A DNA stretch of 20,744 nucleotides, taken from DASWRT01 sp036403035. Its GTDB lineage: Bacteria > Pseudomonadota > Alphaproteobacteria > ATCC43930 > CGMCC-115725. A program made the translations under genes and the position numbers. This document shows, one piece after another, positions 8,378 to 15,631 of the stretch; position 1 is the stretch's first letter; the number at the start of each line of letters is the position of its first letter. The stretch covers positions 1-20,744 of the forward strand of contig DASWRT010000284.1 of assembly GCA_036403035.1 (NCBI GenBank). Direction: 5' to 3'. The notes below the pieces were generated by a model. The model saw only the letters and a list, made by a program, of their open reading frames with translations, searched no databases and was not told where the DNA came from.

Positions 8378-8674
8378 GAGGTGAGGCAGGCGTGCAATAT
8401 TGCCGCCACGCAGCACCAGATTACCGGTCGCATGGATAATGCGGCCGAGTCGTGCGCACAGCCGGTTTCAGAGCGCCTGATGACATCCGTCGCAGTCTGC
8501 TACGCGCTATATCGGTCTCCCCACAGGATCCGGCAGCGCAGGCTCGCTGCCGGGGGCCGAAGTTCGGCGCGGGGGCGCAACAGCTCGCGGCGATCGGGCT
8601 CAGGGTGACGCGCAGAGGCTAAAAAACCTGCACCACCCTTGATACAACAGCTCCTTCGGTACGAAATAATCGGC

Positions 8675-8688
8675 GGGACGAACGTCCC
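8675..8688. repeat. Perfect inverted repeat GGGACG-AA-CGTCCC
   Basis: A 14-bp sequence with perfect 6-bp arms and a 2-nt centre, about 40 bp upstream of the ATG at 8728. With a 2-nt loop it is more likely a protein-binding site than an RNA hairpin. It lies just downstream of the weak promoter-like pair, where a repressor could act. I do not recognise the binding protein. Confidence 0.4.
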
Positions 8689-8727
8689 AGGTCGTTAGTC
8701 GGTAGGCATGTTAGGGAGGGTACAGCC

Positions 8728-8961
8728 ATGGCCGTAACGCTCACATTGTCCCGTCAGGAGGCCGACATTCTCGCCGATGTGCTCCACGGCAAAATGGGAA
8801 AGTGGATCGAGGCAAGCGGCGATGCCAAGACCGATGAGGACATGGGGCGTCCCGTGCCGGCCGAGCAACGCCTCAAGGCGGAAAACGCACGCGCAGCGCT
8901 GAAGGCCACCGTTTCGCTGCGGGACCGGCTTGTCCACGCAATGCAGGAAGACAGGCCGTAG
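8728..8961 (+). CDS. Small hypothetical protein (77 aa)
   Basis: 77 aa, begins MAVTLTLSRQEADILADVLH and ends QEDRP. A strong Shine-Dalgarno AGGGAGGG (8713-8720) lies 7 nt before the ATG, which supports a real gene. The predicted protein is soluble, acidic and basic residues are mixed, and it looks helical throughout (EADILADVLHGKMGKWIEA, then RLKAENARAALKATVSLRD). It has no membrane segment, cysteine or signal peptide. I do not recognise the family. It is the only rightward gene between the two leftward operons, so it is likely a single-gene unit. The antisense opening across it (8695-8937) lacks such signals. Confidence 0.7.
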   Translation: MAVTLTLSRQEADILADVLHGKMGKWIEASGDAKTDEDMGRPVPAEQRLKAENARAALKATVSLRDRLVHAMQEDRP

Positions 8962-9038
8962 GCCCTATGGACGAGATCGAGACGGCGTTCAGCGCCTCAA
9001 GCGTGCAGCGGCTGTGGTGAGGGCGGCGCCCCTTGCTC

Positions 9039-10253
9039 TTACGTGTACTTCCTCAGCTCCAGCTTCGCCACCGTCTCCCTGTGCACCTCGTCCGGGCCGT
9101 CGGCGAGGCGGAGGGTGCGGGCGTTGGCCCAGGCGTGGGCCAAGTGGAAGTCCTGGCTGACGCCGGCGGCGCCGCAGACCTGGATCGCGCGGTCGATGAC
9201 CTTCTGCGCGACGTTCGGGGCGACGACTTTGATCATCGCGATCTCGGCGCGCGCCGCTTTGTTGCCGACCTCGTCCATCATCTGCGCCGCGTGCAGCGTC
9301 AAGAGGCGCGCCTGATCGATCTCCATACGGGACTCGGCGATCCAGTGCCGCGTCACGCCGTGCTCGGCGATCGTCCGGCCGAAGGTCGAGCGCGAGAGCG
9401 CGCGGCGGCACAGCGTCTCCAGCGCGCGTTCGGCGGCGCCGATCGAGCGCATGCAGTGATGGATGCGGCCGGGACCGAGGCGGCCCTGCGCGATCTCGAA
9501 CCCCCTGCCCTCGCCCAACAGGATGTTCGAGGCCGGGACGCGCACGTTGTCGTAATGGACCTCGGCGTGGCCGTGCGGCGCGTGGTCGTAGCCGAAGACG
9601 GTGAGCGGCCGGACGACGCGCACGCCCGGCGAGTCGGTGGGGACCAGCACCATCGACTGCCGCTTGTGCGGCGGGCCGTCCGGATCGGTCAGCCCCATCA
9701 CGATCGCGATGCGGCAGCGCGGGTCCATCCCGCCGGTGCTCCACCATTTCCGCCCGTTGATCACGTAATGGTCACCGTCGCGGCGGATCTCGGTGCGGAT
9801 GTTGGTCGCGTCGGACGAGGCGATGTCGGGCTCGGTCATCGAGAAGATGGAGCGGATCTCGCCTTCCATCAGCGGAACGAGCCATCGCCGCTTCTGCTCC
9901 TCGGTGCCGTAGAGCATCAGCGTTTCCATGTTGCCGGTATCCGGGGCGTTGCAGTTGAACGCCTCGGGACCGATGGGAGAGCGCCCCATCACCTCGCAGA
10001 TCGGCGCGTATTCGGAATTGGTGAGCCCCTCCTCCGGATACTCGCGCTTCGGCCGGAACAGGTTCCAGAGACCCAGCTCCTTCGCCCGCGCCTTCAGTTC
10101 CTCCATGACCGGCACCGGACCATCCGCCCAGCGATCGGCCCTGGCCGCAAGCTGCTCCTCGTAGACCTCCTCGGCCGGATAGACGTGCTCCTCCATGAAC
10201 CGGACGACTTCGTCGCGGAGGTCGTTGGCGCGCGGGCTCAGATCCAGGGTCAT
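9039..10253 (-). CDS. Acyl-CoA dehydrogenase, ACAD10/ACAD11-like
   Basis: 404 aa FAD-dependent acyl-CoA dehydrogenase, introducing an alpha-beta double bond into an acyl-CoA. The diagnostic ACAD10/11-type segments are FSMTEPDIASSDATNI (137-152), INGRKWWSTGG and FGYDHAPHGHAEV. The C-terminal LADGPDEVHRETVAKLE has Asp385 at the position of the usual catalytic Glu. Length is normal for the ACAD domain alone; the kinase-like N-terminal part of animal ACAD10/11 is absent. The ATG at 10251-10253 follows GGAGG. It is the last gene of the operon, 20 nt after the small ACAD subunit, and occupies the slot where pimE (an enoyl-CoA hydratase) would be expected. Long or branched acyl substrates are plausible but not shown. 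Confidence 0.9.
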   Translation of the reverse strand: MTLDLSPRANDLRDEVVRFMEEHVYPAEEVYEEQLAARADRWADGPVPVMEELKARAKELGLWNLFRPKREYPEEGLTNSEYAPICEVMGRSPIGPEAFNCNAPDTGNMETLMLYGTEEQKRRWLVPLMEGEIRSIFSMTEPDIASSDATNIRTEIRRDGDHYVINGRKWWSTGGMDPRCRIAIVMGLTDPDGPPHKRQSMVLVPTDSPGVRVVRPLTVFGYDHAPHGHAEVHYDNVRVPASNILLGEGRGFEIAQGRLGPGRIHHCMRSIGAAERALETLCRRALSRSTFGRTIAEHGVTRHWIAESRMEIDQARLLTLHAAQMMDEVGNKAARAEIAMIKVVAPNVAQKVIDRAIQVCGAAGVSQDFHLAHAWANARTLRLADGPDEVHRETVAKLELRKYT

Positions 10254-10273
10254 CTCAACAACTCCCTCCTCGC

Positions 10274-11458
10274 TCAGGCCGCCGCCGCGGCAGCGGGGTC
10301 GTCCGTGCCGGGGGCGATCAGCCCGCCCATGCGCGCCAGCTCGCGCAAATGGTGGTCGGCGTCGCCGAACATCACGTCGATCATCGTCGTGCGCTTGAAG
10401 TAGTGTCCGACCTTGTACTCCGCCGTCATGCCGATGCCGCCGTGAAGCTGGATCGCCTGCTGGCCGACGAACCTCGCGGAGCGGCCGATCTGCACCTTCG
10501 CGGCGGCGATCGCCTTGCGCCGCTCGGCCGCATCCGGCTCGTCGGCCATCATCGTCGCGAACAGCGCCATGCTGCGCGCCTGTTCCAGCGCCACGAGCAT
10601 GTCGACGGCACGGTGCTGGAGCGCCTGGAAACGGCCGATCGGCGTACCGAACTGCGTGCGCGTCTTCAGGTAGTCGACCGTCAACTCGTGCATCGCCGCC
10701 ATCGCGCCGACCGCCTCGGCGCAGAGCGCGGCGACCGCACCGTCGACGACGCGCTCGACCAGCGGCGTCGCCGCGCCCGGCTCGCCGATCGCGGCATCCG
10801 GCCCGACGCGGACGCCGGACAGCGAAACCTCCGCGGCCCGCAACCCGTCCTGCGTCGGGTAGCCGCGCCGCGACACGCCCGGCGCGGTCGCGTCGACGAG
10901 GAACAGGCCGATGCCGTCGCGGTCGCGCCGGCCGGCGCCGCCGACGCGCGCCGTGACGATCAGCTTATCGGCGACGTCGCCGTGCAGCACGACGCCCTTC
11001 TCGCCGTCCAGTACCCAGCCGCTACCGTCAGGACGCGCCGTGGTCGCGACATCGGCGAGATCGTAGCGAGACTGCCGCTCGGTATGGGCGAAGGCGAGAA
11101 GCAGCTTGCCCTCCGCGATCCGCGGGATCAGCTCGGCGCGCTGCGCCTCGCTGCCGCCCAGCCGCAGGAAGCCGCCGCCGAGCACGATCGTCGCGAGGAA
11201 CGGCTCAAGCACGAGGCCGCGGCCGAACGCCTCCATCACGATCATCGTCTCGACCGGCCCGCCGCCGAAGCCGCCATGCTCCTCGGCGAAGGGCAGGCCG
11301 AGAAGCCCCAGCTCGGCATATTGGGCCCACAGCGCGCGGCTCCAGCCCTCGGGCTCGCGCGCATAATTCCTGCGCGTCTCGAACTCGTAGCGGTCGGCGA
11401 TCAGCCGCTCGACGCTCTCCTTGAGAAGGCGCTGCTCCTCCGAAAGATCGAAATCCAT
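10274..11458 (-). CDS. pimD: Acyl-CoA dehydrogenase, PimD-like small subunit
   Basis: 394 aa. It begins MDFDLSEEQRLLKESVERL, as in pimeloyl-CoA dehydrogenase small subunits. It keeps the FAD-contacting LHGGIGMTAEYKVGHYFKR near the C-terminus. The usual acyl-CoA motif TEPGAGSD is degenerate (FAHTERQSRYDLADV), and the classic catalytic Glu of YEGT is replaced (VMFGDADHH). No Glu appears at the alternative base position either. It lies 4 nt downstream of the large-subunit gene. This suggests a heteromeric enzyme with PimC, in which this chain supplies part of the FAD site rather than the base (inference). It ends with an alanine tail, DDPAAAAAA. Confidence 0.85.
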   Translation of the reverse strand: MDFDLSEEQRLLKESVERLIADRYEFETRRNYAREPEGWSRALWAQYAELGLLGLPFAEEHGGFGGGPVETMIVMEAFGRGLVLEPFLATIVLGGGFLRLGGSEAQRAELIPRIAEGKLLLAFAHTERQSRYDLADVATTARPDGSGWVLDGEKGVVLHGDVADKLIVTARVGGAGRRDRDGIGLFLVDATAPGVSRRGYPTQDGLRAAEVSLSGVRVGPDAAIGEPGAATPLVERVVDGAVAALCAEAVGAMAAMHELTVDYLKTRTQFGTPIGRFQALQHRAVDMLVALEQARSMALFATMMADEPDAAERRKAIAAAKVQIGRSARFVGQQAIQLHGGIGMTAEYKVGHYFKRTTMIDVMFGDADHHLRELARMGGLIAPGTDDPAAAAAA

Positions 11459-11462
11459 ATTT

Positions 11463-12677
11463 TCAGAGCCCCAGGATCGCCTTGGCGATGATGTTGCGCT
11501 GGATCTCGTTCGAGCCGCCGTAGATCGAGATCTTGCGCCAGTTGAAATAGGTCGGCGCCGCGCCGGCGGCCCAGTCCGGTACGATCGCCGGCTCGTTCCG
11601 GCCCGGCGCGTCCTCGTCCTCGCGCTCCGGCGGGAACGGCATCGCGTAGGGGCCGACGATCTCCATCAGCAGCTCGGTCGTCGCCTGCTGGATCTCCGAG
11701 CCCTTGATCTTGAGGATCGAGGAGGCCGGGTCGGGCTTCCCCGTCGCGCCGCGGCGGCGCTCGGCGGCGACGACGCGGAGCTGCGTCATCTCCAGCGCCT
11801 TCAGCTCGATTTCGACGGCGGCGACCTTCTCGCGGAAGCGCTCATCCTCGATCAGCGGCCGGTCGCCGGCGCGTTCCAGCGCCGCAAGCTGCTTGATGCG
11901 GCGGATGCGCTCCTTCGAGACGCCGACGCGTGCGATGCTGGTGCGCTCGTTGCCGAGCAGGAACTTCGCGTAGTCCCAGCCCTTGTTCTCCTGCCCGACG
12001 AGATTCTCGACCGGCACGCGCACGTCGTCGAAGAACACCTCGTTGACCTCGTGGTCGCCCTCGATCGTGATGATCGGGCGGACGGTGATGCCCGGCGTCT
12101 TCATGTCGATCAGCAGGAAGGAGATGCCTTCCTGCTTCTTCGCCGCCGGATCGGTGCGGACAAGACAGAAGATCCAGTCCGCGTGCTGGGCCAGCGTCGT
12201 CCATGTCTTCTGGCCGTTGACGACGTAATGATCGCCGTCGCGCCGCGCCGTGGCCTTCAGCGACGCAAGGTCGGAGCCGGCGCCCGGTTCCGAGAAACCC
12301 TGGCACCACCAATCGTCGAGGTTGGCGATCCGCGGCAGGAAGCGCTTCTTCTGCGCCTCGGAACCGAAGGCGATGATCACCGGCCCGACCATGTTGACGC
12401 CGAACGGCAGCGGCGTCGGCGCCGGGGCGGACTGCACCTCTTCCTGGAGGATGTATTGCTGCACCGGCGTCCAGTCGGCGCCGCCCCACTCGACCGGCCA
12501 GTGCGGCACCGCCCAGCCCTTGGCGTTGAGGATGCGCTGCCAGCGGACGGTGTCGTCCTTCGACAGATGCCGGCCTTCGACCATCTTGCGCCGGATGTCG
12601 TCCGGCAGGTTGCCGCGGATGAAGGCGCGGACCTCGTCGCGGAAGGCCAGCTCCTCCGGGGTGAAGCGCAGATCCAT
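11463..12677 (-). CDS. pimC: Acyl-CoA dehydrogenase, PimC-like large subunit
   Basis: 404 aa. It begins MDLRFTPEELAFRDEVRAFI, as in pimeloyl-CoA dehydrogenase large subunits. It has the substrate/FAD motif FSEPGAGSDLAS (128-139), VNGQKTWTT and the C-terminal IYGGSNEIQRNIIAKAILG. The usual base Glu of YEGT is Gly here. Glu244 in LGNERTSIAR aligns with the isovaleryl-CoA-dehydrogenase-type base and is the best candidate. The Q-x-x-GG-x-G dimer/FAD motif is also lost (IVGPYAMPFPPE), and the partner subunit retains it. The two genes are separated by 4 nt. In R. palustris the pair acts on CoA esters of dicarboxylates such as pimelate. Fatty acyl substrates are also possible. Confidence 0.88.
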   Translation of the reverse strand: MDLRFTPEELAFRDEVRAFIRGNLPDDIRRKMVEGRHLSKDDTVRWQRILNAKGWAVPHWPVEWGGADWTPVQQYILQEEVQSAPAPTPLPFGVNMVGPVIIAFGSEAQKKRFLPRIANLDDWWCQGFSEPGAGSDLASLKATARRDGDHYVVNGQKTWTTLAQHADWIFCLVRTDPAAKKQEGISFLLIDMKTPGITVRPIITIEGDHEVNEVFFDDVRVPVENLVGQENKGWDYAKFLLGNERTSIARVGVSKERIRRIKQLAALERAGDRPLIEDERFREKVAAVEIELKALEMTQLRVVAAERRRGATGKPDPASSILKIKGSEIQQATTELLMEIVGPYAMPFPPEREDEDAPGRNEPAIVPDWAAGAAPTYFNWRKISIYGGSNEIQRNIIAKAILGL

Positions 12678-12696
12678 GACCGTCCCGGCCCTTTCC

Positions 12697-13878
12697 TCAG
12701 GTGATCTCGAAGAGGCCAGCGGCGCCCTGGCCGCCGCCGATGCACATCGTGACGACGGCGTAGCGGACGCCGCGGCGCTTGCCCTCGATCAGCGCGTGGC
12801 CGGTCATCCGCGCCCCGCTCATGCCGTAGGGATGCCCGATCGCGATCGAGCCGCCGTCGACGTTCATGATCTCGTGCGGGATGCCCAGCCTGTCGCGGCA
12901 ATAGAGCACCTGACTGGCGAATGCCTCGTTGAACTCCCACAGGCCGATGTCGTCCATCCTCAATCCCGCGCGCTGCAGCAGCCGCGGGACCGCGAAGACC
13001 GGGCCGATGCCCATCTCGTCCGGCTCGCAGCCGGCGACGGAAAGGCCGCGGAAGATGCCGAGCGGCTGGAGCCCGCGCCGCGACGCCTCCTTGTCGGACA
13101 TCAGCACGCAGGCCGCGGCGCCGTCGGAGAGCTGGCTCGCGTTGCCGGCGGTGATGAACTGGTCCTCGCCGCGCACCGGCTTCAGCTTGGCCAACCCTCC
13201 CAGCGTCGTCTCCGGACGGTTGCCCTCGTCCTTGCGCAGCGTCACCGTCTCCTCCCAGGTGCGGCCGGTCTCCTTGTCGGCGACCAGCTTCACCGTGGTC
13301 ATCGGGACGATCTCGCGGTCGAGCCGGCCTTCCTGCTGCGCGGCGGCGATGCGGCGCTGGCTCTCCAGGGCGTACTCGTCCTGCGCCTCGCGGCTGACGC
13401 CGTAGCGCCGGGCGACGATGTCGGCGGTCTCGATCATCGGCATGTAGACCGCCGGCTTGTGCTCGACGATCCAATCGTCGGTGTAATGGGCGCGGTTCGT
13501 GTTCTCCTGGACGAGGCTGATCGATTCGAGCCCACCGGCGACCGCGACCGGCACGCCGTCCACCACGATCCGGCTCGCGGCGATCGCGATCGCCTGAAGG
13601 CCGGAGCTGCAAAAGCGGTTGACCGTCATCGCCGCCGCGGTGACAGGCACCCCGGCGCGCACCGCCGCCTGCCGCGCGATGTTGCCGCCAGTGGCGCCCT
13701 CCGGGAAACCGCAGCCCATCACGACGTCCTCGACATCAGCCGGGTCGATGCCGGCGCGCTCGACGGCATGCCGGATCACGTGCCCGCCCATCTCGGCGCC
13801 GTGCGTCAGGTTGAAGGCGCCGCGGAACGCCTTGCCGATCGGCGTGCGGGCGGTGGAGACGATGACGGCGTCGACCAT
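12697..13878 (-). CDS. pimB: Acetyl-CoA acyltransferase (3-ketoacyl-CoA thiolase)
   Basis: 393 aa, thiolase that releases acetyl-CoA from 3-ketoacyl-CoA, the last step of each beta-oxidation round. The catalytic set is complete: Cys90 in NRFCSSGLQA, His349 in GHPYGMSGAR and Cys379 in CIGGGQGAAG. NEAFA is also present. The start is the ATG at 13876-13878 (MVDAVIVSTARTPIGKAF), preceded by AAAGGAGA. The reading frame stays open for 71 more codons upstream, but that extension overlaps the preceding gene and is not thiolase-like. It is the third gene of the operon, at the pimB position. Family is certain; the pim symbol is by synteny. Confidence 0.92.
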   Translation of the reverse strand: MVDAVIVSTARTPIGKAFRGAFNLTHGAEMGGHVIRHAVERAGIDPADVEDVVMGCGFPEGATGGNIARQAAVRAGVPVTAAAMTVNRFCSSGLQAIAIAASRIVVDGVPVAVAGGLESISLVQENTNRAHYTDDWIVEHKPAVYMPMIETADIVARRYGVSREAQDEYALESQRRIAAAQQEGRLDREIVPMTTVKLVADKETGRTWEETVTLRKDEGNRPETTLGGLAKLKPVRGEDQFITAGNASQLSDGAAACVLMSDKEASRRGLQPLGIFRGLSVAGCEPDEMGIGPVFAVPRLLQRAGLRMDDIGLWEFNEAFASQVLYCRDRLGIPHEIMNVDGGSIAIGHPYGMSGARMTGHALIEGKRRGVRYAVVTMCIGGGQGAAGLFEIT

Positions 13879-13930
13879 TCTGAATTCTCCTTTATTCCTA
13901 TCCGTAGGTGCGGCCGGCGGGCAGCGCTCG

Positions 13931-15631
13931 TCAGGTCGACGGGACGGCCGCCCGGCGCTTCTCCTCCTCGACCAGATCCTTCTTCGACAGCTTTCCGACG
14001 GCGGTGCGGGGCAGCGCGTCGCGCAGCTCCAGCGCCGCTGGCATCTCGTGGCGTCCGACCTTGTCGGCAAGGAAGGCGCGCAGCCCGTCAAGCGTCATCG
14101 GCGGCGCGCCGGGGCGCAGCGTGACGAACGCCTTGGCCGCCTGTCCGCGATACGGATCGGGGATGCCGATCACGATCGCTTCGGCGACATCGGGATGCTC
14201 GTAGATCGCCCCTTCGACGACGCTCGGATAGACGTTGAAGCCGCCGCAGATGATCATGTCCTTCTTGCGGTCGACGAGGAAAAAATATCCGTCTTCGTCC
14301 ATGTAGCCGATATCGCCGGTGAGCAGGAAGCCGTCGACGAACGCGGCTGCGGTCTCGTCCGGCCGGTTCCAGTACTGCCGGGTCACGTTCGGGCCCTTGA
14401 TGCGGATCTCACCGACCTCGCGCGGCGGCAGCACGCGCCGCGGATCGTCGAGGGCCACGATGTCCATCACGATCCCCGGGAGCGGCAGCCCGATCGAGCC
14501 GCGCTTCGTTTCCGGCGCCGTCTCCGGCACCACGGTGCCGGCCGGCGAGGTCTCGGTCATGCCCCAGCCGCCGCCGAGCCGGATGCCGGTAAGGCGCTTG
14601 AACCGCTCCTCCACCTCGACCGGGAGCGGCGCCCCGCCGGAGTTGCAGTTGCGCAGCGAGGAAAGGTCGCGCTTCGCGATCTCGGGGTGGTTCACGAGCG
14701 CGATCCACATCGTCGGCACGCCGAGATAGATCGTCGCGCGCTTCTCCTCGATGTCGCGCAACGCCGTCTCGACGTCGAACTTCATGCGCAGCAGGATCTC
14801 GTTGGCGTTCGCGACTTGGCGCAGCAATATCGTCGTCAGCGCATAGATGTGGAACAGCGGCAGGACGCAGGCCACCCTCTCGACGCCGTGCATCGAGAGG
14901 CCCTGCGGCTCGTACCATGTCTCGTACATCGAGACGGCCGACGTGAGATTGCCGTGGGTCAGCATCGCCGCCTTCGGAGTGCCGGTCGTGCCGCCGGTGT
15001 ATTGAAGCACCGCCACGTCGTCGATGCCGACCGGCGGAAACTGCGCGGGCGGCGCTCCGCCGTCGAGAAGATGGGCGAACGGAATCACGCCCGGCTCGTC
15101 CGGGATCGGCATCGGCTCGACCGGCGACGGCCCCCATGCCGCATCCGCGCCGACGATCAGGCGGTCGATGCCGCCGGCGGCGCGGAGCTTGAGCGCCATA
15201 TGGAGCAGCGGCGGCAGGGCGACCGTCACCAGCGTCCGCGCGCCGCTGTCCCGGAGCTTGTGCGCCAGCTCGCGCTCCGCATCGAGCGGCGACAGGTGCA
15301 CGATCTGGGCGCCGATCCGCATCGCCGCGAAGAAGGCGATCGGATGATACGGCACGTTCGGCAGATAGAGCGCGACGGCATCGCCGACGCCGACGCCCAG
15401 CCGGAGCAGCGCGGCGGCGGCGGCGTCGACCATCCGCCCCAGCTCGCGATAGCTCGTGCGCCGGTCGCGGAACTCGAACGCCGGCTTATCCGGAAATTCG
15501 GCGACCGAACGGTCGAGCAGCGCCGACACGGTCGACACCTGAAGCGGCACGTCCCATCGCACGCCCGGCGGATAGGAGCGCTCCCATGGGAGCGGGCGCT
15601 GCGCCGCGGGCACCGCGGCGACGGCGCTCAT
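13931..15631 (-). CDS. pimA: Acyl-CoA ligase (AMP-forming), PimA-like
   Basis: 566 aa, ANL-superfamily ligase activating a free (di)carboxylic acid to its CoA thioester with ATP. It has the P-loop YTGGTTGTPKAAMLTH, the adenylate motif GWGMTETSP, the hinge region TGDIGYMDEDGYFFLVDRKK followed by DMIICGGFNVYP, and the C-terminal catalytic Lys in LPRTAVGKLSKKDL. The start is the ATG at 15629-15631, which overlaps the TGA of the dehydrogenase gene as ATGA. The same frame is open back to 16801, but that part lies inside the upstream gene and is arginine-rich nonsense. It is at the pimA position. Long-chain FadD-like activity is the alternative. Confidence 0.9.
   Translation of the reverse strand: MSAVAAVPAAQRPLPWERSYPPGVRWDVPLQVSTVSALLDRSVAEFPDKPAFEFRDRRTSYRELGRMVDAAAAALLRLGVGVGDAVALYLPNVPYHPIAFFAAMRIGAQIVHLSPLDAERELAHKLRDSGARTLVTVALPPLLHMALKLRAAGGIDRLIVGADAAWGPSPVEPMPIPDEPGVIPFAHLLDGGAPPAQFPPVGIDDVAVLQYTGGTTGTPKAAMLTHGNLTSAVSMYETWYEPQGLSMHGVERVACVLPLFHIYALTTILLRQVANANEILLRMKFDVETALRDIEEKRATIYLGVPTMWIALVNHPEIAKRDLSSLRNCNSGGAPLPVEVEERFKRLTGIRLGGGWGMTETSPAGTVVPETAPETKRGSIGLPLPGIVMDIVALDDPRRVLPPREVGEIRIKGPNVTRQYWNRPDETAAAFVDGFLLTGDIGYMDEDGYFFLVDRKKDMIICGGFNVYPSVVEGAIYEHPDVAEAIVIGIPDPYRGQAAKAFVTLRPGAPPMTLDGLRAFLADKVGRHEMPAALELRDALPRTAVGKLSKKDLVEEEKRRAAVPST

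Larger units (their letters stand above)
8246..8727. other. Intergenic stretch between the GntR gene and the small gene
   Basis: 482 bp between divergent genes. It holds the GntR promoter/operator candidate (8348-8377), an inverted repeat (8675-8688), and a weak TTGATA-18-GAAATA element (8639-8668) that could drive the small gene. A 75-codon opening at 8381-8608 lacks a Shine-Dalgarno and shows no domain-like composition, so I see no convincing gene. The left half is clearly less GC-rich than the flanking operons. Confidence 0.6.

Noticed and set aside
8381..8608. 75-codon rightward frame in the intergenic stretch
   Set aside because: There is no Shine-Dalgarno, the end is Arg/Ser-rich, and no family resemblance is seen; it is likely chance.
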